Notes: generated by a model from the letters alone, not told the origin. 64,000 nucleotides of DNA from Lederbergia citri (GCF_018343625.1 NZ_JAGYPG010000002.1:1407280-1471279), one strand, 5' to 3'. Numbered from the stretch's first letter, positions 36,224-45,592 are shown. Numbers and translations: made by a program.

Positions 36224-37660
36224 TTAAAAAAAGCTTTGTGGATTTCGGAGCTGTCCATTTTGATATACTTCAAAATGAAGATGCGTTCCAGTTGAATCCC
36301 CAGTACTTCCCATCACGCCTATGGCAGAGCCTTTTTCAACTCTCTGTCCGACTGATACACCAATCGATTTTAGATGAGCATATACAGTACGGTAGCCGTT
36401 TTGATGGTCGATGACAATTTTATTGCCGTAGCCACCATTATTCCAGCCTGCTTCTACGACAACTCCATTGTCGGCTGCTTTGATCGTGTAGTTGCTAGGT
36501 CTTGCGATGTCGATTCCTTTATGCATGGTACCCCAGCGTTGACCCATTCCACTTGAAACGTATCCGCCATTCGTTGGCCATGCAAATTTGCCGGTACCTC
36601 TTGACGGAATCACTTTTGTTCCTTTGATTGTAATCTGCTTCACAGGATTTTCAAGCACTGTTTCTTTGATTACTTCTTTATTCGTCTGTTGACCATTAAC
36701 TTCTTTGACTTTATAAACAAATGCGGTTTTCCCGCTCTTACCTTCTTGCTTAATCTTCGTTTCGCCTTTTGGCATTGAGTTGTCTTCAACGACTTCTCTT
36801 TCAAACGGAACGGTATCTTCTTGGTATTTCTCGCGCTCTACGACGACATGAAGAAGTGGTTTCGTTACAACTGTATTCAATTCTTGCCCAATTTGAAGGA
36901 TGGAATCTTCCGTAATCCCTTTATTCAGTTCTTTCAACTGTTTCAAGGTCAAGTCATATTTTTCCGCAATGAGTTCAAGCGCCTCGCCTTTTTCGACGAC
37001 ATGCTTTTTCTCTTCAAGCGTCCCTTTTTGCAAGAGTTTCACTGCATCTTCATAAGATAAGACGTTTTTCGGATCCGCTTTTTCCTCTTTGAAAAAGAAT
37101 GGTTCCTCAATCGCAACATTCAGTACACGAGTTTCGTCTTTTTTAATTTCTGGAAGTTTTTCTTTTGAAGCCTCTAGCATGTTTACGAAGGATAAGTCTT
37201 TCGCAGAAACGTATTGCAGTTTTAACTCGTTAATAACCTGCTCCGCGTCTTTGCTGTCTTTGACATAGGCGATCGCTTTACCATCTACCATAACAGCTGT
37301 AGCGGCAGCTTTGACAGTCGCCAATTCTTCAACTTGTTTAAGGACGGCATTGTTATCTGCATTTGATCGAAATACTTGCTCAGATATATATGTAAGTTTG
37401 TTTCCTAGTTGTAAGTTGAAGTCCTTATAATTATCTTGTTGTGCGTGAATTAGTTTTTCGACAGCATTTTCGATTACGCTTTTATTCGACACTGTTCCTA
37501 CATATTGGTCGTCCATATACACGTGAAATACTGTTTCGAGTTTTGTCTCAGCAGCAACAGATGATGAGATCATCATAAAAGCGCACAGAAACACCATGCA
37601 TTTCAGCAAAAGCCTAGATGTTGCGCTCTTCCTGGGCAGCTGATTAACTCCCTTATTCAT
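36224..37660 (-). CDS. Secreted LysM/G5/M23 peptidoglycan endopeptidase
   Basis: This 478-residue exported protein has a signal segment (16-38), a repeated YabE-like N-terminal region, LysM (about 217-265, HVVEKGEALELIAEKY), G5 (about 272-350) and a C-terminal LytM-type M23 domain (about 355-478). Zinc-site residues are in HKGIDI (His380, Asp384) and THLHFEV (His460/His462). It should cut peptide cross-bridges in the wall. It lies just upstream of walR with its own terminator, a context that suits a wall hydrolase under Wal control, which is inference. Confidence 0.92.
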   Translation of the reverse strand: MNKGVNQLPRKSATSRLLLKCMVFLCAFMMISSSVAAETKLETVFHVYMDDQYVGTVSNKSVIENAVEKLIHAQQDNYKDFNLQLGNKLTYISEQVFRSNADNNAVLKQVEELATVKAAATAVMVDGKAIAYVKDSKDAEQVINELKLQYVSAKDLSFVNMLEASKEKLPEIKKDETRVLNVAIEEPFFFKEEKADPKNVLSYEDAVKLLQKGTLEEKKHVVEKGEALELIAEKYDLTLKQLKELNKGITEDSILQIGQELNTVVTKPLLHVVVEREKYQEDTVPFEREVVEDNSMPKGETKIKQEGKSGKTAFVYKVKEVNGQQTNKEVIKETVLENPVKQITIKGTKVIPSRGTGKFAWPTNGGYVSSGMGQRWGTMHKGIDIARPSNYTIKAADNGVVVEAGWNNGGYGNKIVIDHQNGYRTVYAHLKSIGVSVGQRVEKGSAIGVMGSTGDSTGTHLHFEVYQNGQLRNPQSFF

Positions 37661-38090
37661 TTGTTTTCCCCCTAAAAATTAACTTCCTGCATCATTTTTT
37701 AGTATGTATAGTAGGTATTTAGTTGCAGAGTCAGTTTACTGCTTTTTACTTTAACATATAAATCTTTCAAAATGAGACAATGTGAAACAATGTAATATAA
37801 TTGTATAAATGTTGTCATTTCAGGTGGAGAAAGCATGAATATAGAGCCAACAAACCCTTTATTCACAAGACCTTACACATTTTTATAGTTAAATAACTGA
37901 ATTTTTCGTCATGTTACATTCCTAAGTAATTTATATTACAAAATTGTTACGACAATGTGTTTTTAGACATGACATTGGCTTTATCCAGTTTTTTCTTATG
38001 ATATTTGTAGTAACGTTTTTATTACATTTTCCACCAAACGAAAAAAAAGCACCACGAGAGGCTACGTCATCGCAATACTTTTTGTGGGAA
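37661..38090. other. Gene-free stretch between the M23 gene and tRNA-Phe
   Basis: I see no gene or clear structure; AT-rich sequence that presumably holds promoters for the M23 gene. Confidence 0.45.
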
Positions 38091-38166
38091 TGGTGGCTCG
38101 GGACGGAATCGAACCGCCGACACAAGGATTTTCAGTCCTTTGCTCTACCGACTGAGCTACCGAGCC
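38091..38166 (-). tRNA. tRNA-Phe (anticodon GAA)
   Basis: The 76-nt minus-strand sequence begins GGCTCGGTAGCTCAGTCGG and ends CCGAGCCACCA with an encoded CCA. The anticodon loop CTGAAAA gives GAA. All stems pair. In B. subtilis a tRNA cluster lies upstream of walR as well. Confidence 0.96.
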
Positions 38167-38631
38167 ATATTAAGTTTTAGTTCCGCTTACGTTGATCCGA
38201 TTGTCCTTCGTCCCCAACTCAGTGGGGTTAGGCAAGAGGGGATTCGTTGGATACGGCTGCTTAACGGAATCAGGGATGTTTACCTCCGTGCTCTACCAAC
38301 TGAACTACCAAAAATTTACTCTTTACTCCTTTTATACTCTTCTAAGAGTACTTCCAAACCCGGAAATATTCGATAGGTTGTTACTACATTTAACCAATTT
38401 CGTTACTTTTAGAGATGATAAAAATAATATTATCATAAACTTTTAATAGTAGACAACATTTTACGACAAAAATTTCTCACTTTCGACAAAACTATTATCC
38501 TGATTCTTTTATCCTATTTTTTGCATCTATCATTCTACGCCTTTAGTCTAACTGCTCCTCGATGTTCATATGATGATAATAAGGGAAAAGACTATTATCT
38601 TCTATTTTTATCTTTGAAACGGGGTTGCGAA
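38167..38631. other. Intergenic region with tRNA remnant
   Basis: Besides the D-arm fragment it has a short hairpin CCCCA/TGGGG near 38212-38227 and no gene. The frames open here are read-outs of tRNA remnants. Confidence 0.5.
38290..38313 (-). tRNA. tRNA fragment (D-arm only)
   Basis: On the minus strand TGGTAGTTCAGTTGGTAGAG matches a tRNA D-arm with conserved GGTAG and AGAGC, but no anticodon arm, T-arm or acceptor can be found after it. This is a remnant and not a working tRNA. Confidence 0.5.
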
Positions 38632-39363
38632 ATGAATAATTGTGCAATCGTAATACCAGCACTGAACCCAACCGAAGATTTGCTTGAGTATGTACAGTCT
38701 TTACTAAAAGAAGGCTTTCCCCAAATCATTGTCGTCAATGATGGTAGCTTTGAAGAGTTGACGCCTATCTTCATGCGTTTAAGTAGAATTGAAGAATGCA
38801 AAGTGTTGACACACCCTATCAATAAAGGAAAAGGAAGAGCGTTGAAAACAGCCTTTCGCTATCTTTTGGAACAAAATCTATCCTTTTCAGGCGTCATCAC
38901 AGTTGATGCAGATGGTCAACATTCCATTGAAGATGTTTGTAAAATAGCAAAGACATTAACAAATATCGATCAAGGACTCATATTGGGGGTTCGTAATTTT
39001 AACGATTCTGATGTTCCTGCTCGAAGTAATCTTGGAAATAGGGTGACTAGCTTTATTTTTCATCTCCTTTTTAGAAGGAGGCTCAAGGATACTCAAACAG
39101 GTTTAAGAGGAATTCCGAAGAAGGAACTACGTTGGATTGTTAAGCTAAAAGGAGAGCGCTACGAATATGAAATCAATATGCTGATCAATGCGGTTAAAAG
39201 AGGGCTTAACATCTATGAAATCCCTATCCAAACTTTGTATTTTGATCAAAATGCCAGCTCTCATTTTCAACCTGGAATCGATTCTTGGAGAATTTTAAAA
39301 AACATGATTCGAGGGCTATTCCCTTTCAAGGAACAAATAATAGATAGGTGGAAAAGATCTTGA
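38632..39363 (+). CDS. Family 2 glycosyltransferase, DPM1-like
   Basis: This 243-residue soluble GT-A enzyme transfers a sugar from a nucleotide or polyprenol donor. VIPALNP opens the fold, VVNDGS (Asp pair) and TVDADGQHS (DxD metal site) bind the donor, and KDTQTGLRGIPKKEL is typical of dolichol-phosphate-mannose-synthase-like proteins. ATG 38632 is behind ACGGGG; the longer frame from 38521 has no such site. Its stop overlaps the start of the next gene (TTGA), so the two are coupled and probably build one lipid-linked product, which is inference. Confidence 0.88.
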   Translation: MNNCAIVIPALNPTEDLLEYVQSLLKEGFPQIIVVNDGSFEELTPIFMRLSRIEECKVLTHPINKGKGRALKTAFRYLLEQNLSFSGVITVDADGQHSIEDVCKIAKTLTNIDQGLILGVRNFNDSDVPARSNLGNRVTSFIFHLLFRRRLKDTQTGLRGIPKKELRWIVKLKGERYEYEINMLINAVKRGLNIYEIPIQTLYFDQNASSHFQPGIDSWRILKNMIRGLFPFKEQIIDRWKRS

Positions 39364-40046
39364 GATTTTACGGACCATTTTTTCGTTTTGTGCGAGCCTT
39401 CATCCGTATTTTTTATCGGAGATATTCTGTTTTTGCCCCTACAACTAGCAAAGAGCCGACCGTCTATATTGCCCATCACCAAAACCTCTTCGGGCCTTTT
39501 ATCATTCTTCTTTCGTTTCCACAACATCTTCACGCATGGATTCTTGATGTATTTATGAATCAGAAAACTTGCTTCAAGCATTATGCAGACTATACTTTTA
39601 CGAAAAGATTCGGGTGGAATCGGATGCTGGCCAAACTAATTGCCTGGCCGATTTCTTTTTGCATCTCTAAACTATTAACCTCCGGACGCAGTATTCCTGT
39701 TTATCGGGGATCAAAAAAAATAATAAAAACGATCGAGTTAAGTGTAGACGTACTGCAAAAAGGAGAAAGCATTGTCATTTTTCCAGATATTGATTATCAG
39801 GATGCATCTTCTGAAACGAAGAATATGTACGATGGGTTTCTCTATTTGGAAAAATATTATTATCGAAAAACGGGTCAGCATGTTTGTTTTGTGCCTCTCT
39901 ACGCGAGTAAAAGAAGTCGTTTGATCATTACAGGAGAGAAAATTATTTTTTCTGGTAAGGAAGACTTTCTTTCAGAAAGAAGAGTGGTCCTCCAAAAAAT
40001 AAAGGACAACTTGAATAAGTTGGCCTCTATATGTGGGGATACTTGA
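39360..40046 (+). CDS. PlsC-like acyltransferase with altered HX4D motif
   Basis: The protein is about 228 residues and starts at TTG 39360, with GGTGG upstream and TTGA overlap with the glycosyltransferase stop. AHHQNLFGPF aligns with the NHxSxxDPF active site of lysophospholipid acyltransferases, but the catalytic Asp is Gly. IVIFPDIDYQD fits the FPEG-type block. An altered HX4D may mean another mechanism or loss of acyl transfer. A copy of its last 30 codons recurs at 41321-41415. Confidence 0.7.
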   Translation: MRFYGPFFRFVRAFIRIFYRRYSVFAPTTSKEPTVYIAHHQNLFGPFIILLSFPQHLHAWILDVFMNQKTCFKHYADYTFTKRFGWNRMLAKLIAWPISFCISKLLTSGRSIPVYRGSKKIIKTIELSVDVLQKGESIVIFPDIDYQDASSETKNMYDGFLYLEKYYYRKTGQHVCFVPLYASKRSRLIITGEKIIFSGKEDFLSERRVVLQKIKDNLNKLASICGDT

Positions 40047-40105
40047 CTTTTTATAGTTGTGATTTTGATCTTTAGGTGTTCATTTTTACAAGAATTTAAG
40101 ATTCC

Positions 40106-41122
40106 TTAATAATCTCCTATATCTTCTTGAAAGATTGTTTTGCCGTCTATATATACTGAATAAATCATAGTATTCTCTAATGGAGAAATCTCTTCAACTG
40201 GATTCCCTTCAAGATGGAGTTCAGATACTTCAATGTTTTTTAAAGGAGAAACATCTTGAATTTGATTATTTGAAAGATTTAGCGTATTTGCCTGTTGAAT
40301 CCCCTGTAAGGAAGGTAAAGTTTTAATTTTATTATTAGAAAGATCAATGAATCCCTCATAGGAGGTTTTTACATTTTGTAACGGAGAAATATCTTCAATT
40401 AAATTATTTGAAAGATCCAAATAACCGATTTCTTCAAGTTCACTTAAACCTGCAATATTTTTAATTTGGTTATTCGAAAATATTAATTCCAACCCTGTAT
40501 ATTTAAAAAGAGGAATATTTAAAGGGATTTCCTCTATTAAATTATCATCAAATTCTACACGTCCTATACCTATTGGCACCACCTGCAAAGGTGTTATATC
40601 TTTAATTTTATTTTTATTAAGATTGACTTCACCTAAATTTGGTATGTCTTTTAAAGGTTCTATATTCTCAATTTGATTGTTCGAAAGATCCAATTTATAT
40701 AGTAATTCTAAATTTTTTAACGGTGAAAAATCTTCAATCGCATTATTCCTAAAGTCTAGTTCTTCTAAATTAACCGCATACTCGAGTCCTTCTAAACTTT
40801 GTATTTTTCTTTTTTTCTTTTTACCATTATAGGATAATTCAGTGAGACTAGCTAAATCGTGTTTTGTTGGGAATGTAGGATCCATTTCTTCTCCTTCACC
40901 CGATGAAAAGTCTGCAAAGATCAACTCTCTTAGCACTTGATCCTTGATAACACTATTATTAATAATTTCTTTTTTTAGAGCAGGTTTTGTTTCTTTATCA
41001 ACGGTATGATTCTTACTAGACTCCACTTTTTCTGTAGTTGCATCTTTTGACGTATTGCCACAACCTGTACTTAGAAAAATCGTACTTATAATTGCGATCA
41101 TTAAAAATTTGAATTGCTTCAT
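40106..41122 (-). CDS. Leucine-rich-repeat lipoprotein
   Basis: This 338-residue surface lipoprotein has a signal peptide ending in lipobox LSTGC (Cys21). A charged linker follows, then about ten LRR units of roughly 21-22 residues with the pattern LxxLxLSNNxIxDIxPL, as in internalin-type proteins. It should form a curved binding surface outside the cell; the partner is unknown. It is transcribed against its neighbours and sits between the acyltransferase gene and a partial copy of that gene's 3' end. Confidence 0.88.
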   Translation of the reverse strand: MKQFKFLMIAIISTIFLSTGCGNTSKDATTEKVESSKNHTVDKETKPALKKEIINNSVIKDQVLRELIFADFSSGEGEEMDPTFPTKHDLASLTELSYNGKKKKRKIQSLEGLEYAVNLEELDFRNNAIEDFSPLKNLELLYKLDLSNNQIENIEPLKDIPNLGEVNLNKNKIKDITPLQVVPIGIGRVEFDDNLIEEIPLNIPLFKYTGLELIFSNNQIKNIAGLSELEEIGYLDLSNNLIEDISPLQNVKTSYEGFIDLSNNKIKTLPSLQGIQQANTLNLSNNQIQDVSPLKNIEVSELHLEGNPVEEISPLENTMIYSVYIDGKTIFQEDIGDY

Positions 41123-41320
41123 GTTGTAAGACCCCCTGGTGTATAGTAAAGTTTTTCCATGTAAAATATTACTATTTTTCTAGTATATTTTCAATACTTA
41201 CATCCATTATGAGCCTTGTCATTACATGCGGTGAACGTGAAATATACCGAAAAGCAGGTTTAGAAATAATCTCTCTCCTCTTGTTTTTTTATTCATCCCG
41301 GTACCACATGCTTCGTCTAA

Positions 41321-41415
41321 TAGGTGAGGAAGACTTTCTTCCAGAAAGAAAAGCAATCCTCCAAAAAATAAAGGACAACTTGAATAAGTTGGCCTCGATA
41401 TGTGGGGATACTTAA
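41321..41415 (+). pseudogene. Duplicated 3' fragment of the acyltransferase gene
   Basis: About 95 bp, coding GEEDFLPERKAILQKIKDN and on to a stop, repeat the end of the gene at 39951-40046 with few changes. No start or ribosome site goes with it. The open frame from 41209 is a chance extension. Confidence 0.8.
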
Positions 41416-42677
41416 CGTTTTTCGTCGGATTCACACTCAGCAGCTCGTTTCAATAAAAGCTCCTGCTCGCGGACATTCCGAGTCATCGACGCAGCCTTTT
41501 CAAATTCTGTACGAGCTTCCTCGAATCGTCCCAGCTTCATCAGAAAATCCCCTCGTATGCTCGGCAAGAGATGGTATTCCTTTAATGAAGGCTCCGTACT
41601 TATCTCGTCGACAATTTGCAATCCATAGGCCGGACCAAATGCCATCGATATCGCGACCGCTCGGTTTAATTCAACGATTGGAGAGAGCATGACCATCGCT
41701 AACGCTTCGTATAGTGCGACAATGCGAGTCCAATTCGTTTCCTCTGCCGTACGCGCCTGAGCATGGCATGCAGAAATGGCAGCCTGCAACGTATATGGAC
41801 CAAGAGTACGTCCAAGTTTTTGGCTGCGTTCTAGCGCCGCTAATCCACGGCGAATAAGCAACTGATCCCACTTCGCACGGTTTTGATCCATTAGCAATAT
41901 GGGTTCTCCCGTGGGGCTAACACGGGTTTTAAGCCGCGAAGATTGGAGCTCCATTAAGGCAACTAATCCGTGGACTTCTGGTTCATCCGGAATGATCTCA
42001 GCGATGATCCTCCCTAGCCTGAGTGCTTCCTGACAAAGAAGCGGACGAATCCAGTCGTCCCCGGAGGTAGCCGAATATCCTTCATTAAACATTATGTAAA
42101 TGACTTTAAGCACTGCTGACAGACGGGCATTTAATTCCTCACCTGTTGGCACCTCGAAAGGTATGTTAGCAGAACGAAGGGTCCTTTTCGCTCTGACAAT
42201 CCTTTGAGCAATGGTTGATTCAGATGTAATGAATGAACGAGCTATTTCATCCGTTGTAAGACCGCAAAGTAAACGCAATGTCAAGGCGACTCTTGCTTCT
42301 TGTGAAAGTACTGGATGGCATGTCATAAAAATGAGACGAAGGAGATCGTCATCAATCTCCTTGTCTATTGCTGGGTCTACGTCATCCTCTGTATATAAAT
42401 CCCGGTTATAGGCCAATTCTGCATACTTCTGATCACGCAGCTTATTTCTGCGTAAAAAATCTATCGCACGCCTTTTTGCCGTAGTCATCAACCATGCACC
42501 AGGTTTTTCTGGAATACCTGTCTCTGGCCATCGCTCAAGCGCGGTCACCAAGGCATCGTGCGCCAGGTCTTCAGCCAAACCCACATCCCGAACCATTCGT
42601 GTTAAAGCAGCAATAAGCTTCGCTGATTCCATCCGCCATATGGCATCAATCTTTCTTTTAGTATCAGGCATTGTCAC
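41412..42677 (-). CDS. ECF sigma factor of the ECF42 type with large C-terminal domain
   Basis: This 421-residue sigma factor has region 2 (DLAHDALVTALERWPE, AWLMTTAKRRAIDFLRR) and region 4 (LTTDEIARSFITSESTIAQRIVRAKR) in the first 180 residues. A C-terminal domain of about 230 residues is typical of ECF42 proteins, which lack an anti-sigma factor and sit with YCII (DGPF) proteins. Start GTG 42677 overlaps the stop of the YCII gene (GTGA). The promoter TGTCGA-N17-CGTT upstream of that operon suggests autoregulation. Confidence 0.9.
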   Translation of the reverse strand: MTMPDTKRKIDAIWRMESAKLIAALTRMVRDVGLAEDLAHDALVTALERWPETGIPEKPGAWLMTTAKRRAIDFLRRNKLRDQKYAELAYNRDLYTEDDVDPAIDKEIDDDLLRLIFMTCHPVLSQEARVALTLRLLCGLTTDEIARSFITSESTIAQRIVRAKRTLRSANIPFEVPTGEELNARLSAVLKVIYIMFNEGYSATSGDDWIRPLLCQEALRLGRIIAEIIPDEPEVHGLVALMELQSSRLKTRVSPTGEPILLMDQNRAKWDQLLIRRGLAALERSQKLGRTLGPYTLQAAISACHAQARTAEETNWTRIVALYEALAMVMLSPIVELNRAVAISMAFGPAYGLQIVDEISTEPSLKEYHLLPSIRGDFLMKLGRFEEARTEFEKAASMTRNVREQELLLKRAAECESDEKR

Positions 42678-43108
42678 TTTTGATTTTGCTCCTCAACTTG
42701 TTTGCGTAATGCTTCTTCTTTCGCTATCAATTCAGGATTGTCCGTTAAATCCGCCGCTTCAAAAACCTGCCTTAACTCTATCTCGCCCTGTTCAACTCCG
42801 GGGGCATCCGGCATGCGCAGTGCCCATTCAATCGCCTCTTCCCTAGATTTAACATCAATTAAATAATAACCTGCGATTAACTCTTTCGTTTCAGTAAAAG
42901 GTCCGTCTACAATTTTGGGACTGCCACCTGGTTCTGGATAAGAAATTCTGATTCCCTTAGAACTTGGATGTAAACCATCTCCGGCCAGTAAAACTCCTGC
43001 TTTTACCAATTCCTCGTTATACTTCATCATCGCATCGATAAGTTCCTGGCTCGGCAGTACTCCTGCCTCTGTTTCTGACGTTGCTTTTACGATCATCATA
43101 AATCTCAT
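42674..43108 (-). CDS. YCII/DGPF-domain protein, cotranscribed with the sigma factor
   Basis: This 144-residue protein carries the DGPFTETKELIAGYYLI motif of the YCII-related family (ferredoxin-like fold) and an RMPDAPG segment. Its role in ECF42 systems is unknown; it may sense or bind a small ligand. It overlaps the sigma gene by 4 bp. It is about 90% identical by eye to the protein encoded at 43273-43707, a recent tandem duplicate. Confidence 0.9.
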   Translation of the reverse strand: MRFMMIVKATSETEAGVLPSQELIDAMMKYNEELVKAGVLLAGDGLHPSSKGIRISYPEPGGSPKIVDGPFTETKELIAGYYLIDVKSREEAIEWALRMPDAPGVEQGEIELRQVFEAADLTDNPELIAKEEALRKQVEEQNQK

Positions 43109-43152
43109 TCTTACTGCCTCCTAATTTTTTGTTGAAACTTCGTTTTCTTTCT

Positions 43153-43187
43153 ATTTATACAACGATCGGAATTAGACTAAATCGACA
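43153..43187 (-). promoter_or_regulatory. ECF42-type promoter, site A
   Basis: On the minus strand TGTCGA (43187-43182), 17 bp, CGTT (43164-43161) then GTATAAAT. It drives the YCII-sigma operon. Confidence 0.75.
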
Positions 43188-43272
43188 CAACTTAAAACAT
43201 TTATTTTAAAATTTCTTCCTCTATAGAAAAAGTTCCTGCAAATAAAAACAGGATAATTAGTATCAGGCATCG

Positions 43273-43707
43273 TCACTTTTGTTTCTGCTCCTCAACTTGC
43301 TTGCGTAATGCTTCTTCTTTCTCAATTAATTCAGGATTATCCGTTAAATCCTCCGCCTCAAAAACCTGCCTTAACTCAATCTGGCCTTGTCCAAATCCGT
43401 GTGGATCCGGCATGCGCAATGCCCATTCAATTGCTTCTTCCCTAGATTTAACCTCAATGAGTGTATAACCAGCGATTAATTCTTTCGTTTCAGTAAAAGG
43501 TCCATCCACAACTTTTGGACTTCCTCCTGGCTCCGGATAAGAAATTCGGATTCCCTTCGAACTTGGCTGCAAACCATCCCCAGCCAGCAATACTCCTGCT
43601 TTTACCAATTCCTCATTATACTTCATCATGGCATCAATAAGCTCCGGGCTAGGAAGCATCCCTGCCTCAGAATCTGTTGTTGCTTTTACGATTATCATAA
43701 ATCTCAT
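43273..43707 (-). CDS. YCII/DGPF-domain protein, tandem duplicate
   Basis: This 144-residue paralogue of the previous YCII protein has the same DGPFTETKELIAGYTLI motif. Duplication included the promoter and the first codons of the sigma gene (TAGTATCAGGCAT at 43259-43271), so this copy is followed by a sigma-factor stub. Both copies keep intact frames and ribosome sites, so both are likely expressed. Confidence 0.9.
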   Translation of the reverse strand: MRFMIIVKATTDSEAGMLPSPELIDAMMKYNEELVKAGVLLAGDGLQPSSKGIRISYPEPGGSPKVVDGPFTETKELIAGYTLIEVKSREEAIEWALRMPDPHGFGQGQIELRQVFEAEDLTDNPELIEKEEALRKQVEEQKQK

Positions 43708-43755
43708 TTTTATTGCCTCCTAAATTTTTTTGGTGAAGCTTCATTTACGGCTTCT

Positions 43756-43790
43756 ATTTATACAACGAATTGAATTGGACTAAATCGACA
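43756..43790 (-). promoter_or_regulatory. ECF42-type promoter, site B
   Basis: On the minus strand TGTCGA (43790-43785), 17 bp, CGTT (43767-43764) then GTATAAAT, 57 bp upstream of the YCII start. Confidence 0.75.
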
Positions 43791-43939
43791 CAACTAAAAC
43801 TTTTATTTTAAAATTTCTTCCTTTAGTGAAAAAGTTCCTGCAAACTAACAGGATAATATAATCTTTTTATGGAATTAGTCTTGTAAAGATTTCTAAACTG
43901 GCCTAGGAAAAAATTTGACTATAAAGGTGGAAGATTTTT

Positions 43940-44665
43940 ATGAACTCTAAAATTTCGTCTGATTATGCACCTATCATCCTTGTACCTGGATTCTGGCTCG
44001 GCGAATGGGCGTGGGATGACGTCGCCACTGCTCTCCGTTCTGATGGTCATAACGTTAAGGCTCTCACCTTGCCTGGTCTCGAATCAGCTGATGCTGACCG
44101 TTCCGTTGTTAACCTGTCCGACCACATCGATGCGATATGTGATGCTGTGAGAGATGCTGGGAAACCTGTCGTACTCGCCGTTCATAGTGGAGCCGCAGTT
44201 CCTGGTTACGCCGTAAGTGATCGTATGCCCGAACAGATCGCAGCTATGGTCTATGTTGATACTTTTCCTTCAAAGGGACCGGTATTTTCTAACTTCGAGG
44301 GTATCGAGATGCCGTTGCCTCTGTGGGAGGAACTCGATGAGGCCGATATCCGCGGGATGAGCGACGAACACCGTAACCTATTAAAGCAGCGAGCGATTCC
44401 CGAACCGGGTGGTGCTGTACGAGAGGAATCTGTTTTAGAAAACGATAAGCGACTCGATGTGCCTAGCATCGTTATCTGCACGTCACACTCGTCTGATGAG
44501 ATGAAAGCTTTTGTCAAAGAAGGGCATTCATGGCTGAAGGAACTTGCAGAACTGAATGACGTCACATACATTGACCTGCCGACACACCACTGGCCTATGT
44601 GGTCGCGTCCAGGGGAGCTAGCTTCAGTTATAGGTGATATTGCACAGCGAGCAAAATCAAAATAA
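43940..44665 (+). CDS. Alpha/beta-hydrolase
   Basis: This 241-residue hydrolase has an oxyanion-hole PGFWLGEW, nucleophile elbow HSGAA (Ser about 82) and a late THHWPMWSRP with the catalytic His. It resembles EstC/salicylate-esterase-like hydrolases; the substrate is unknown. It has a higher G+C content than its neighbours. ATG follows AAAGGTGG. It is followed after 15 bp by a VOC protein in the same operon. Confidence 0.85.
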   Translation: MNSKISSDYAPIILVPGFWLGEWAWDDVATALRSDGHNVKALTLPGLESADADRSVVNLSDHIDAICDAVRDAGKPVVLAVHSGAAVPGYAVSDRMPEQIAAMVYVDTFPSKGPVFSNFEGIEMPLPLWEELDEADIRGMSDEHRNLLKQRAIPEPGGAVREESVLENDKRLDVPSIVICTSHSSDEMKAFVKEGHSWLKELAELNDVTYIDLPTHHWPMWSRPGELASVIGDIAQRAKSK

Positions 44666-44680
44666 TTAGGAGGGATAACC

Positions 44681-45592
44681 ATGACAACAAATCAAACCAT
44701 CGTTCCGCATTTGTGGTATGACAAAGAGGCGCATGAAGCGGCAGAATTTTATACTTCTATTTTTCCGGACTCCAGAATTACGAATAAAACAACACTGCAT
44801 GACACACCATCTGGCGACGCCCAATTAATCTCTTTTGAATTGTGGGGACAAAAGTTCATGGCAATCAGTGCAGGGCCTTATTTCAAATTCAATCCGTCGG
44901 TGTCTTTCTTCGTTAATTTTGACCCATCACGAGAAAAAGACGCGAGTGAAAAAATTAATGAGGTTTGGAACAAATTGTCCGAAGGCGGCACAGTGTTAAT
45001 GCCACTTGAAAAGTATCCGTTTAGTGAGAAATATGGCTGGATTCAAGATAAGTTTGGTTTGTCATGGCAGTTAATCCTGACCAATCCAGAAGGTGATGAG
45101 AGGCCTCCTATATTGCCTTCTCTCATGTTTGTCGGTGATAGATGCGGTAAAGCGGAAGAAGCTATCAATTTTTATTTATCCGTATTTAGGAATTCAAAGC
45201 AAGGCCTAATGGCCCGCTACCCTGGGGGCATGGAACCTGACAAAGAAGGAACTCTCATGTTTGCTGATTTCATGCTTGAAAATCAGTGGTTTGCAGGAAT
45301 GGATAGCGCGCAAGATCATAATTTCAGTTTCAACGAGGCCATCTCCTTTATGGTATATTGCGACACACAAGAAGAAATTGATTACTACTGGGATAAGCTA
45401 TCTGCCGTTCCCGAAGCCGAGCAATGCGGTTGGCTGAAAGATAAGTTTGGCGTGTCCTGGCAGATTGTCCCGAGAGAAATGGACGAGATCATGGCGAGTA
45501 GCACACCAGAACAAATTGACCGTATTAATAAGGTAATCCTTAAAATGAAGAAGCTTGATCTTGCGGAGATACAGAAAGCGTATAAGGAATAG
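44681..45592 (+). CDS. PhnB-like VOC protein with two tandem domains
   Basis: This 303-residue protein consists of two PhnB/3-dmu-9_3-mt-type VOC domains. The first starts with IVPHLWYDKEAHEAAEFYTSIFP, the second with ILPSLMFVGDRCGKAEEAINFYLSVF, each ending in GVSWQ- or GLSWQ-type strands. Such domains bind small ligands or metals; many are of unknown function. AGGAGG precedes the ATG. Proteins of this kind often occur near ECF42 systems, so it may belong with the sigma factor, but no TGTCGA promoter precedes its operon. Confidence 0.88.
   Translation: MTTNQTIVPHLWYDKEAHEAAEFYTSIFPDSRITNKTTLHDTPSGDAQLISFELWGQKFMAISAGPYFKFNPSVSFFVNFDPSREKDASEKINEVWNKLSEGGTVLMPLEKYPFSEKYGWIQDKFGLSWQLILTNPEGDERPPILPSLMFVGDRCGKAEEAINFYLSVFRNSKQGLMARYPGGMEPDKEGTLMFADFMLENQWFAGMDSAQDHNFSFNEAISFMVYCDTQEEIDYYWDKLSAVPEAEQCGWLKDKFGVSWQIVPREMDEIMASSTPEQIDRINKVILKMKKLDLAEIQKAYKE

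Noticed and set aside
41209..41415. Short plus-strand frame ahead of the sigma factor
   Set aside because: Only the end is coding-like, and that part is the duplicated acyltransferase tail.
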